A stretch of 55,328 nucleotides of DNA from Candidatus Heimdallarchaeota archaeon (GTDB lineage: Archaea; Asgardarchaeota; Heimdallarchaeia; Heimdallarchaeales; Heimdallarchaeaceae): NCBI GenBank assembly GCA_030607575.1, contig JAUWJS010000004.1, positions 1 through 55,328 on the forward strand, given 5' to 3'. The notes beneath the pieces were generated by a model. The model was not told the origin of the DNA. It was given only the letters and a program-made list of their open reading frames with translations, and did not search any database. Made by a program: the position numbers and the translations under genes. Shown here piece by piece: positions 25,212-33,078 of this stretch (its first letter is position 1; every line of letters starts with the position of its first letter).

Positions 25212-27683
25212 ATGAACCAGACTGAATACCTAAATCATCCTTTGATTAAGCAAAATTCAATTGAAGCAAGATTATACCAACAGACTCTTTTTGCTTCTTG
25301 TATAAAGGAAAATTCCCTTGTTATTTTACCAACAGGGTTAGGTAAAACAGTTCTTTATCTGATGATTACTGCACAGAGATTGGAGAAATTTCCAGAAGGA
25401 AAAATCGTTTTTTGTGCTCCAACAAAACCCTTACTTGATCAGCACGAGCGTACAACCCGTAAGTCACTAAATATTGATCAAGATAAAATTGTTCAAGTTT
25501 CTGGGCAAATTGATCCAAAGAAACGCAAGGAGATCTGGAATAATGGCCAAGTATTCATTACTACACCTCAAACTATACAAAATGACATAATTCAAAGAAG
25601 AGTCAAATTGGAAGAAATTATTTTTCTGTGTTTAGATGAAGCACATAAAGCTGTTGGAGACCATAGCTATGTCTTTATCGCGGAACAATATCTTAAAAGA
25701 GCAACTAATCCTTTATTGCTTGGTATAACCGCTAGTCCTGGTTCAAAAATTGAAAGAATTAATGAAGTTCAATCAAATCTTGGAATCACTAACTTCGAAA
25801 TGCGTGATGAAACTTCAGATGATGTTAGGCAATATATACATGAAATTGATGAAAGCTGGGAAATTATTCCTCTATCAGACGAATTTAAAACAATTATTGA
25901 TACACTAAATGATCTCTTCAAGGTTATCCTAGAGGGATTAAAAGAACTTAAGATTATTAAATCCGTCTCCCCAAAAAATAATCCTAGGAGGGAATTATTA
26001 CAGTTAAGAGCAAGGGTATATGAAATCTACAGTAATTCAGACCAAGAGGATAGAACAGAATTCTTCAGAGCCATGTCTTTAGTAGGTAATTCAATTCGAT
26101 TATCTCATGCCATAGAACTAATTGAAACACAAGGAATACCTTCATTAAGTAAATATTTAGAAAAACAAATTAGTGAGATTAAGTTTGGGAAAGGAAGTAG
26201 AGCACTAAAAGAACTGATGTTCTCAGATGAAATGCGACAAGTTGTAGAATCTGTTCAAACTCTTCAAGAAAAGAAAATTATTCACCCTAAAATTGAAAGG
26301 TTAAAGGAGATTGTAACTGAGGAATTATCTAATAATCCAAACAACAGAATACTTATTTTTGCACATTTCAGAGTAGCTGCCAAAATAATTAGTGAAGAAC
26401 TAAACAAAATAGATGGAATAAATTCCCACTGGTTTGTGGGACAATCTTCTGCAAGAGGAGATAAAGGTCTTTCCCAGAAAGAACAAATTGAAATTATGCA
26501 ATCTTTTCGAGATGGAACTTACAACTCATTAGTTTCAACTAGTGTTGCAGAAGAAGGGTTAGACATTGGTGAGTGTGAGTTAGTAATTTTCTATGATGCT
26601 GTCCCAAGTGCTATTAGATTAATTCAGAGAAAGGGAAGAACAGGAAGAAGAAAGGAAGGAAAAGTAATTATGCTCATCGCTGAGGGAACCAGAGATGAAG
26701 CATACATGTGGGCATCTAAGAGACAAGCTCAAAAAATGAAAAAACTTGTGAAAAGGCTTGAAAAACCCTTAAAAAGGAAAGAAATAGCAACTAAAGATCA
26801 ACAAAAAGGCATTATGGATTTTCTCAAAGAAGCAGAAAAAGTTTCAACCAAAACAAAAGAATATCAAGAAGAAAAACTAGAAGACATAGAAAAACTCGAA
26901 AAGGAAACCAAAGATATTGAATTCACCCAAGAAGAGGGGAAAATCAAAGTAATTTGTGATAGTAGAGAAAGAAATTCAGTCGTTATTAAAGAACTGATGA
27001 ACAAAGATGTAGAACTAGGATTTGAAAGGTTGGATATCGGTGACTACATTTGCTCAGACCAAGTTGTAGTTGAGAGAAAAACAGGGGATGATTTCATCAA
27101 ATCAATTCTAGATAAGAGATTATTCTCGCAAGCAAAAGTGTTAGTTGAGAGTTGTGCAAAACCAGTAATGATTTTAGAAGGAGACTTCAATTTATTCAGT
27201 TCTTCACTTCACCCACATGCACTTGCTGGAGCTTTAACTTCTTTAGCTACAGATTTCAGACTCCCAATTATTCACACTCAAAATCAAAAAGAGACAGCAG
27301 AAATTCTATTTGCTTTGGCAAGAAGAGAACAAGAAGAGAGAAAAAGAAGCATTTCAATTGGTAAGAGAAAAGGGATAGGTCTTAAGTCGCAGCTAGAAGA
27401 GGCCATTGCTTCGTTACCACATGTCGACCACAAGATATCTAGTAGAATGCTGAAGCATTTTGGATCAGTTAAAGAGATTATGAATGCGAAATTAGAGGAC
27501 TTCTTTGAAGTACGTGGCGTTGGTGAGAAGATAGCTTCTGACATAGTTGATTTTATTTATACAAACTATAATGAAATTGAGACGGGAGAAGAGATAAAAG
27601 GGATGAAGGATGAATTAGAGTTCTTAAAAAGAGAGAAAGTAAAAAAAGAACCTAAGAAGTCAGAGAACGGAGAGAATCAATAA
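25212..27683 (+). CDS. hef: Hef helicase-nuclease (FANCM/XPF family)
   Basis: About 823 residues. N-terminal SF2 helicase: Walker A LPTGLGKT near 40-46, DEAH box (CLDEAHKAVGDHS), TASPG and the QRKGRTGRR motif VI; the helical thumb insertion lies between. C-terminal XPF-type nuclease: VICDSRERNSV and VERKTGDDFIKS, followed by tandem HhH (FGSVKEIMNAKLEDF, VRGVGEKIASDIV). Both modules look intact, as in euryarchaeal Hef, which processes stalled or branched forks; many other archaea have only short XPF. The 3' end overlaps the convergent ZNRD2-like gene by 32 bases. ATG at 25212 is preferred to a TTG at 25194. Confidence 0.95.
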   Translation: MNQTEYLNHPLIKQNSIEARLYQQTLFASCIKENSLVILPTGLGKTVLYLMITAQRLEKFPEGKIVFCAPTKPLLDQHERTTRKSLNIDQDKIVQVSGQIDPKKRKEIWNNGQVFITTPQTIQNDIIQRRVKLEEIIFLCLDEAHKAVGDHSYVFIAEQYLKRATNPLLLGITASPGSKIERINEVQSNLGITNFEMRDETSDDVRQYIHEIDESWEIIPLSDEFKTIIDTLNDLFKVILEGLKELKIIKSVSPKNNPRRELLQLRARVYEIYSNSDQEDRTEFFRAMSLVGNSIRLSHAIELIETQGIPSLSKYLEKQISEIKFGKGSRALKELMFSDEMRQVVESVQTLQEKKIIHPKIERLKEIVTEELSNNPNNRILIFAHFRVAAKIISEELNKIDGINSHWFVGQSSARGDKGLSQKEQIEIMQSFRDGTYNSLVSTSVAEEGLDIGECELVIFYDAVPSAIRLIQRKGRTGRRKEGKVIMLIAEGTRDEAYMWASKRQAQKMKKLVKRLEKPLKRKEIATKDQQKGIMDFLKEAEKVSTKTKEYQEEKLEDIEKLEKETKDIEFTQEEGKIKVICDSRERNSVVIKELMNKDVELGFERLDIGDYICSDQVVVERKTGDDFIKSILDKRLFSQAKVLVESCAKPVMILEGDFNLFSSSLHPHALAGALTSLATDFRLPIIHTQNQKETAEILFALARREQEERKRSISIGKRKGIGLKSQLEEAIASLPHVDHKISSRMLKHFGSVKEIMNAKLEDFFEVRGVGEKIASDIVDFIYTNYNEIETGEEIKGMKDELEFLKREKVKKEPKKSENGENQ

Positions 27684-28071
27684 GAGAACGAATTGAAGAA
27701 GAAATTTCTGCTATCTCTTTTGGGTCTGATGATTCTTTTAGTTTAGCATTTAGATCGGTTATTTTTACTAGTATTATTTCAGCAGTATCTGCTAGAGCAG
27801 GAGGTAAAGAGCTGAAATCATATGAACTAAAATTGTTTGGTGAAGAACTTGTTGCTTGTTGTTGAGCCACTGCAGTTTTAGTTGGGGGCATCTCAGATTT
27901 TGAATCCACCATCACATATTCTTTTTTACATTTTACACAAACGACTTTTCCATCTTTTTCATAAAAAGGTTCTACACAAACAGGGCATGCCTTATTGATC
28001 ATCTTCCAACCCTTTAGAAGTAAGTCAGCTCCTGCAGCGACAGAAGCATCTGATTCTTTTGATGGAGACAT
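27652..28071 (-). CDS. ZNRD2/UPF0148-like zinc-ribbon protein
   Basis: A 139-residue protein with the domain named after Sjogren's syndrome/scleroderma autoantigen 1: AGADLLLKGWKMINKACPVC, then YEKDGKVVCVKCKKEY, giving a four-Cys zinc ribbon near residues 29-50. A Ser/Gln/Pro-rich linker and a C-terminal helix pair follow. The cellular function in archaea is not established. Its first ~20 codons have a degenerate second copy 420 bases away (28384-28494). Convergent overlap with hef. Confidence 0.85.
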   Translation of the reverse strand: MSPSKESDASVAAGADLLLKGWKMINKACPVCVEPFYEKDGKVVCVKCKKEYVMVDSKSEMPPTKTAVAQQQATSSSPNNFSSYDFSSLPPALADTAEIILVKITDLNAKLKESSDPKEIAEISSSIRSLIDSLRSLTS

Positions 28072-28204
28072 ATGAAAACAGAAAAAAGTTACTATAAAAC
28101 ATTAATTGTCTTTCACAAGTAAATAATGAATATCCCAGTAATACATTCTATCAAAAGAAAATAGTAAAATTCTAAGACTAAGAAATCAAGTATTGTGATT
28201 CTGA

Positions 28205-28414
28205 ATGGTTAAAGAAATAGAACGAACAATTGAATCTATTCCTAAGTTGTCTGCAAAACCAGATAAAGGGAGAGTTATTCTTAAAATAGAAGACTTAATT
28301 ACAGAAAAACCTCGAGCTAGTGTAAAAGAGATAGACGACACCTACAAATTGATAAAAATGCTACAAAACGCTGCAAAATTCTCTTATAAACCTCCAAAAG
28401 GTACTGGAAAGTAA
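28205..28414 (+). CDS. small protein, copy 1 of a tandem duplication
   Basis: A 69-residue, mostly helical, lysine-rich protein of unrecognised family. It aligns with the 28610 product over about 50 residues: ER(T/S)IES-PK, then EDLITEKPRASVKEID against QDLLQEKPRVSVEEIE, and YKLIKMLQN against DRLIRMLKN. Conservation at the protein level while the third positions differ suggests selection. Divergent from the ZNRD2-like gene. Confidence 0.65.
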   Translation: MVKEIERTIESIPKLSAKPDKGRVILKIEDLITEKPRASVKEIDDTYKLIKMLQNAAKFSYKPPKGTGK

Positions 28415-28494
28415 TCGCAACGTTTTCTGCCCAAGAAAAGATAAAAATCAGCACCAACTTTAATGGAATCATCAAAATCATTTGATGGACTCAT
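28384..28494 (-). pseudogene. decayed 5' fragment of the ZNRD2-like gene
   Basis: Reading from ATG at 28492-28494 gives MSPSNDFDDSIKVGAD, which matches MSPSKESDASVAAGAD of the intact ZNRD2-like gene at 9 of 16 positions and keeps its position relative to the divergent small gene. The similarity fades after about 20 codons, the zinc ribbon is absent, and the frame stops after 36 codons, overlapping the end of the first small gene. It marks the edge of a tandem duplication. Confidence 0.6.
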
Positions 28495-28609
28495 ATAGTA
28501 ACAAAAGAAACACAGTATAAATTTTAAATGTCTTTTATATTCATCTGGCAAATACGTAAGTAATACATCCTATCATTATGCAAAATGGGGTTGGGAACTA
28601 AAGTAACAG

Positions 28610-28831
28610 ATGGTTATGCAAATGACAGAAGAATCTGAAAGATCAATAGAATCACACCCTAAGATAGAAATTAATGTAGACAGTAGAAATAAGATTTTAA
28701 GATTTCAAGATTTATTACAGGAAAAACCAAGAGTAAGTGTAGAAGAAATTGAAGGGATGGATAGATTGATTCGAATGTTGAAAAACGAAAAAAAATCTCC
28801 ATTTTACACCTCAAAAGATCATAGCGAATAG
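28610..28831 (+). CDS. small protein, copy 2 of a tandem duplication
   Basis: A 73-residue paralogue of the 28205 product (see the shared EKPR-SV-EI core). The start may be GTG at 28610 or ATG at 28616 (MQMTEESERS) or later; SER-SIES aligns with the paralogue start. The 100 bases before it also resemble the region before copy 1, including the stretch TAATACAT-CTATCA in both, so promoter and gene were copied together. Function unknown. Confidence 0.62.
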   Translation: MVMQMTEESERSIESHPKIEINVDSRNKILRFQDLLQEKPRVSVEEIEGMDRLIRMLKNEKKSPFYTSKDHSE

Positions 28832-28980
28832 AACTCCTCTTAAGAGAGATTAGTTGAAAAAAAAGGTCTTACTATAGATTAACCTAATTCCTCCTTTCTT
28901 TAGCATGTAACGTGAAAGTATGAACACTTTATTTTATTACTATGCATTTCCTCTTTCTTTTTTAGAATTATAAGAAAACA

Positions 28981-28991
28981 TTTTTAAAAGT
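28981..28991 (+). promoter_or_regulatory. TATA box of tRNA-Ile
   Basis: TTTTTAAAAG stands 30-39 bases before the first base of the tRNA, the expected archaeal spacing. The region 28832-28980 upstream shows no gene; it has a CTCTTAAGAG palindrome near 28837. Confidence 0.5.
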
Positions 28992-29019
28992 AATAAATTA
29001 GGAAGAATGCAGTAAGAAC

Positions 29020-29129
29020 GGGGCATTAGCTCAGCTTGGTTAGAGCACTCGGCTGATATGTTATCTGTTTGTGAAACATTTAACTCAAAAACCGGGGGGT
29101 CGGCAGTTCAAATCTGCTATGCCCCACCA
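29020..29129 (+). tRNA. tRNA-Ile(GAU) with a 32-base intron
   Basis: Acceptor GGGGCAT (29020-29026) pairs with ATGCCCC; the D arm contains AGCTCAGCTTGGTTAGAGC; the anticodon arm is CTCGG-CTGATA|A-CCGGG with anticodon GAT. A 32-base insert (29059-29090) sits between positions 37 and 38, the usual archaeal intron site. The T arm is GGCAG-TTCAAAT-CTGCT, and CCA is encoded at 29127-29129. The intron must be removed by the splicing endonuclease EndA, whose gene lies at 54773. It reads AUC and AUU. Confidence 0.93.
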
Positions 29130-29270
29130 CTTCTTGTTTTCTAGTCGCATTCTACTATATTTTTTTACACTTCTCTTTTAGTTGTTTTGTTCTTTCCTTA
29201 CTTCTACATCTTTTGTTCTCTATTTGTATAAGTATTATAAGTGTATAAACGCCCAATCCATTTGATAATT

Positions 29271-29753
29271 ATGGTTTCAATGCAACAACTCTATAATATT
29301 GTTGAAGAAGATAGGAAGAAGCATTTGGGTTTTTTTTCTAAAGTTCCAAGGAAACACTTTCATTATAATCAAACTGAAAAAACATGGAGCCCAGAGCAAA
29401 TTTTTAGACATCTCTTAATGAACATTCAATGGATGTTCGACAAACTCCCCATCGAATCACAAAAACCATCTCAACTTGCAATTGATCTTGAGGAAGAAGT
29501 AAATGAACAAGTAACTTTAGCTGATTTAATTGATGAATTTGATCGAATATCACCATTACTGAGTAAATCCCTATCCTCCTTAACATCTGAGCAAGAAGAA
29601 GAATATATTGATACATATAAAGGTAAAATGCAACGACGAGTTTACTTAATTAGACTAATTAATCATGAACATAGACATATAGGACAAATACAATGGCTAT
29701 TAAAACGTTCAACAGGTTGGACTGACAAAGAAATCTATGAAATAGATGATTAA
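29271..29753 (+). CDS. DinB-like four-helix bundle protein
   Basis: About 160 residues, helical, with a DinB-family layout: TWSPEQIFRHLLMNIQWMFD carries the first metal-ligand His, and the C-terminal helix NHEHRHIGQIQWLLKR carries His residues typical of DinB/YfiT metal sites. The family includes thiol-dependent transferases and proteins of unknown role. The open frame begins at a GTG 30 bases earlier; the ATG at 29271 (MVSMQQLYNI) is the likelier start. No operon partner. Confidence 0.7.
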   Translation: MVSMQQLYNIVEEDRKKHLGFFSKVPRKHFHYNQTEKTWSPEQIFRHLLMNIQWMFDKLPIESQKPSQLAIDLEEEVNEQVTLADLIDEFDRISPLLSKSLSSLTSEQEEEYIDTYKGKMQRRVYLIRLINHEHRHIGQIQWLLKRSTGWTDKEIYEIDD

Positions 29754-29763
29754 AAGAATTAAT

Positions 29764-30531
29764 TTAAATTACATAGTCAGCAGGATCTGGTTCTAATAAA
29801 GGTGCAAATATACTTGGCTTGTAAACATATATACTATAAATCGGAATGCCCCTCTTCAAAGACCTCCACTTGTTTTGAGGTGGTTCTAACCTCAGATTAG
29901 GTATTTCATGGTAATTTTCATTATAATTCCATCTACCTTCTTCTCCTCGAGTATAGCACTCTCCTTTTGTCTTTTCATAATCATTGTTAATTTCCTTAGT
30001 ATCATCTGCTCGAATTCTTACAAGAACAGTTTTTTGATTACTTGGATTAATTACTGTAACTCCATATGAAGGGGGCACAACCACAACATCAAATTTCTGT
30101 GCTCTTATCATTACAGCATCTTTTATTTTCTCATGTGTTTCCCCGAACTGCTGGAGCAAAAATTCCGAATATCCTTCAGCAACTTGATAGATTTCTGGAA
30201 ATCGGTACCCTGTACCAGCAAAGGACCTATAATAGCCAAAAGTTTTGTAATATTCTTCTCCTAATTTTCCAGCTTGGATAATTAAGAAATCAAACCTCAT
30301 TACATCCCAAAGGTGTTTATCTTCTACTTTCTTTAATCCTCTATAGATTCTAAAAACTTCTTCTTCCTCATCTTTTCCTTCCCATTCTTTTTTCAACAAG
30401 AAGTTAGAAATGTCCTTGATTTTGTGAATTACTACATCTTTTACACTAATTTCACTATCGCTGTACTTTAGTGCAGTTTCTTCACTAACAATGGATAATC
30501 CTGTACTTTCCCTTAATTCCATTCTACTCAC
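29764..30531 (-). CDS. cupin glucose-6-phosphate isomerase-like protein lacking metal ligands
   Basis: A 255-residue protein whose middle resembles archaeal cupin phosphoglucose isomerase: GKLGEEYYKTFGYYR, then EIYQVAEGYSEFLLQ, and VVVVPPSYGVTVINPSNQ. In the active enzyme the metal is held by GHYH, an E in E-x-Y and a His after PP-Y-W-A. Here those positions read Tyr100, Arg102, Glu113 and Val158, so three of four ligands are gone and metal-dependent isomerase activity is unlikely. N- and C-terminal additions make it longer than the usual ~190 residues. GTG at 30531 or ATG at 30522 may start it. Two bases separate it from the upstream small gene. Confidence 0.68.
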   Translation of the reverse strand: MSRMELRESTGLSIVSEETALKYSDSEISVKDVVIHKIKDISNFLLKKEWEGKDEEEEVFRIYRGLKKVEDKHLWDVMRFDFLIIQAGKLGEEYYKTFGYYRSFAGTGYRFPEIYQVAEGYSEFLLQQFGETHEKIKDAVMIRAQKFDVVVVPPSYGVTVINPSNQKTVLVRIRADDTKEINNDYEKTKGECYTRGEEGRWNYNENYHEIPNLRLEPPQNKWRSLKRGIPIYSIYVYKPSIFAPLLEPDPADYVI

Positions 30532-30533
30532 AA

Positions 30534-30788
30534 TTAGAGACTATAGAAATAATCTTCTCCTTCTTCAGTGATTTTCCAACTATCCAATGCCCCTACTTTA
30601 AAATTCTTCAAATAATCCTTTTCTGTCAACGAAGATAAAACTTCTATGAGCACTTCTTGCTCTACACTTTCTCCTCTGGGAGCATAAAGATTAGTTAGCT
30701 GAAACATCACATCCGAGAGATTTAAACCCCTGTTTAGCGAAACAAAAATATCTAATAAATCAATTTCTATCTGTTGTTTCTCCACCAT
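30534..30788 (-). CDS. small protein, possible winged-helix, partner of the cupin gene
   Basis: An 84-residue protein ending DSWKITEEGEDYFYSL, a pattern frequent at the wing of small winged-helix regulators, preceded by helices (LLDIFVSLNRGLNLSDVMF, VLIEVLSSLTEKDYLKNF). It is located two bases upstream of the cupin gene in a clear two-gene operon. The family is not recognised with certainty; a DNA-binding or adaptor role is only a guess. Confidence 0.6.
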   Translation of the reverse strand: MVEKQQIEIDLLDIFVSLNRGLNLSDVMFQLTNLYAPRGESVEQEVLIEVLSSLTEKDYLKNFKVGALDSWKITEEGEDYFYSL

Positions 30789-30953
30789 TATAATCAGATG
30801 TTAACTATTTGCTCTTTCTAAAAATATTTCTCTACTATTTTTATTATTTCTAAAGACTCATAACCAAAAAGATAATAATAAATCTTGAAATTTTGTCTAA
30901 AGTGCTATACTGAAGCATAATTCTTTAGTTTACCCTTATCCAGAGGAGATACT

Positions 30954-32225
30954 ATGACAAAGCAACAGGAAGAAAAGAAAAGATCGTCAGTAGAACGCTA
31001 TATGTTAAAACATGAGATAGAAAAGCTAGAAGCTAAGAAAAGTTTTAACATGTCTACAAGTTTGGTTACATTGTACATTCCCCCCAACACTAGGTTATCT
31101 GATATTAACTCCCAGTTGCGTGATGAATATGGAACTGCAACAAATATCAAAGACAAAAGCACTGGAAAGGCTGTCCAATCTGCCCTTTCCTCTATCATGT
31201 CTAGGATAAAAACTATTCCTAGTTCTGGAGAGAATGGTCTTGTTATCTTCTGTGGAATTACTCAAAACAATAAGGTGGAATTTTTCCTAATTAGCCCTCC
31301 AGATCCCGTAGGAATTAAGCTTTATATCTGTGATTATGTATTTCATATTAATCATCTTAAAGAGATGTTAGAAAGCAAACAAAGGTATGGGTTAGCATTA
31401 ATTGCTCGAGGAGGAGCAACACTAGCAACTGTTCAAGGCTCCAGATTAGATATAATTCGTGAAGAAGAATCTAATGTTCCTGGTAAACATAAAATGGGTG
31501 GTCAGTCTCAAGCTCGTTTTCAAAGATTAACTGAAGAAGCGGCTCAAAGATGGTATGGCAAAATTGCAGATATCATGAATACTGTTTATCTTGAAGATTA
31601 TCCTGTTGAAGCAATAGTTGTTGGTGGTCCTGCTTTATCAAAAGCAGAATTTTTGGAAAGTAAGGAAATTGATTATCGATTGCTTGAAAAAGTCATAGGA
31701 ATCTATGATATAGGATATTTGGGCTCAGTTGGGATTCGAGAACTTCTAGATAAAGCTGCAGATAAATTGTCTGATTTTGAGTTAATTAAGGAGCGCCAAC
31801 TCACACAAAAATTCATGGAACATTTGGGAAAGGACACAGGACTAGTTACTTATGGAGAAAAGGAAGTTTTGGAAGCATTAGAAAAAGCAGCTGTTGATAT
31901 TGTTTTAGTAAGTGAGGATGTAGATAGAATTAATATGGAAATTAAATGTGATGGGTGTGATTACTCAACCATTGAGTCGGTAAAAAGCAAAGATTACAAT
32001 GATTTCGTAAAAAAATTATCTGATAAAAAATGTCCTGATTGCGGAAATTCCAAATTGTATATTGAAAGTGAAAGTGATTTAATAACTGAATTGAATGAAA
32101 AAGCCGAGAATACTGGTGCCACTCTAGAGGTCATTTCATCTGATCATGAGGATGGGGCTATGTTATACAATGCATTTGGTGGGATAGCAGCAATTCTCCG
32201 ATACAAAACATATGATAGTTATTAG
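30954..32225 (+). CDS. prf1: peptide chain release factor aRF1
   Basis: A 423-residue class I release factor homologous to eRF1. Domain 1 contains TATNIKDKST (residues 61-70) at the NIKS position and YICDYVF (124-130) for the YxCxxxF motif. Domain 2 has KMGGQSQARFQR with GGQ at 182-184. Domain 3 includes two CxxC pairs (CDGCDYS and CPDCGNS). It recognises stop codons and triggers peptide release. The last residue of NIKS is Asp here. ATG at 30954 follows GAGGAGA. The Gln of GGQ is the expected substrate of the HemK2-like methyltransferase at 44418. Confidence 0.95.
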   Translation: MTKQQEEKKRSSVERYMLKHEIEKLEAKKSFNMSTSLVTLYIPPNTRLSDINSQLRDEYGTATNIKDKSTGKAVQSALSSIMSRIKTIPSSGENGLVIFCGITQNNKVEFFLISPPDPVGIKLYICDYVFHINHLKEMLESKQRYGLALIARGGATLATVQGSRLDIIREEESNVPGKHKMGGQSQARFQRLTEEAAQRWYGKIADIMNTVYLEDYPVEAIVVGGPALSKAEFLESKEIDYRLLEKVIGIYDIGYLGSVGIRELLDKAADKLSDFELIKERQLTQKFMEHLGKDTGLVTYGEKEVLEALEKAAVDIVLVSEDVDRINMEIKCDGCDYSTIESVKSKDYNDFVKKLSDKKCPDCGNSKLYIESESDLITELNEKAENTGATLEVISSDHEDGAMLYNAFGGIAAILRYKTYDSY

Positions 32226-32243
32226 AAAGAAAAAAAGAAAGAC

Positions 32244-32933
32244 TTATCTATTAACCACAGTTCCAATATTTTCTCCATCAACAATTCTCAAAATGTTCTT
32301 AGGCTCAGAACCATTTGTAAATATTAGTCTTATATTGGATCTTTTCACTATTTCACATCCTACTCTGTCAAAGAGGGCATATTTACCTGGTTCTTCATCT
32401 TGTTTTGATATAATCTTCAACAGTTCATCAGCTGAAAGCTCATCTAAAGGTTTTGCATCTTCATACTGGTTGGGATCTTTATCATAGACCTTATCTACAT
32501 TTGTTAAATTTATCAGTAAATCAGCACCCCAATATTCTGCTACAAGAGCTGCAACTGCATTTGTAGATTGCCCTGGTTGAAGACCTCCAGTAACAACAAT
32601 CTTTCCAGTCGAGAGTGCTTTGCCAATTTCTTCGAATGAACGAGGAACAAGCAAATATGCTTTATTTTGGAGTGAAGCAATTACTAGTAAAGCATGAATT
32701 CGAGTTGATTCTACCGCAAGAAGGTCTTTGAAAGTAGACACATGCCCAAGGACATCGCTTGCTTGAATGATAACTCTAGCTAATTTTCCTCCTCCAACAA
32801 CTACAGCAACTTTATGCCCAGCATCATGAAGTGTGTTAATAGTATCAACAATTTCCTTTATTCTTTCAACATTTAGAACCATTTCTTCTTTGTATAAAAC
32901 AGAACCGCCAAACTTTAGTACAATCTTCTTCAT
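32244..32933 (-). CDS. pyrH: uridylate kinase (UMP kinase), archaeal type
   Basis: A 229-residue amino-acid-kinase-fold enzyme: KKIVLKFGGSVLYKEEM, VAVVVGGGKLARVII, VVTGGLQPGQSTNAVAALVA and the nucleotide-binding LINLTNVDKVYDKDPN. It converts UMP to UDP. Archaeal enzymes lack the long bacterial N-terminus, as here. Convergent with aRF1, 18 bases between stops. Confidence 0.94.
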   Translation of the reverse strand: MKKIVLKFGGSVLYKEEMVLNVERIKEIVDTINTLHDAGHKVAVVVGGGKLARVIIQASDVLGHVSTFKDLLAVESTRIHALLVIASLQNKAYLLVPRSFEEIGKALSTGKIVVTGGLQPGQSTNAVAALVAEYWGADLLINLTNVDKVYDKDPNQYEDAKPLDELSADELLKIISKQDEEPGKYALFDRVGCEIVKRSNIRLIFTNGSEPKNILRIVDGENIGTVVNR

Positions 32934-33078
32934 TAGTATCGCTACAAAGTTATTAGGATGATAGCTAAATAATGTTTTTTCTCAGAAAGTCATTTTTCTC
33001 CCATTTTTATACAACAAAGAAGAGAATCTTTTTTAATAAACTTTCAAAGGTGCAAACAAATAAACTGAGGACTGTAAC

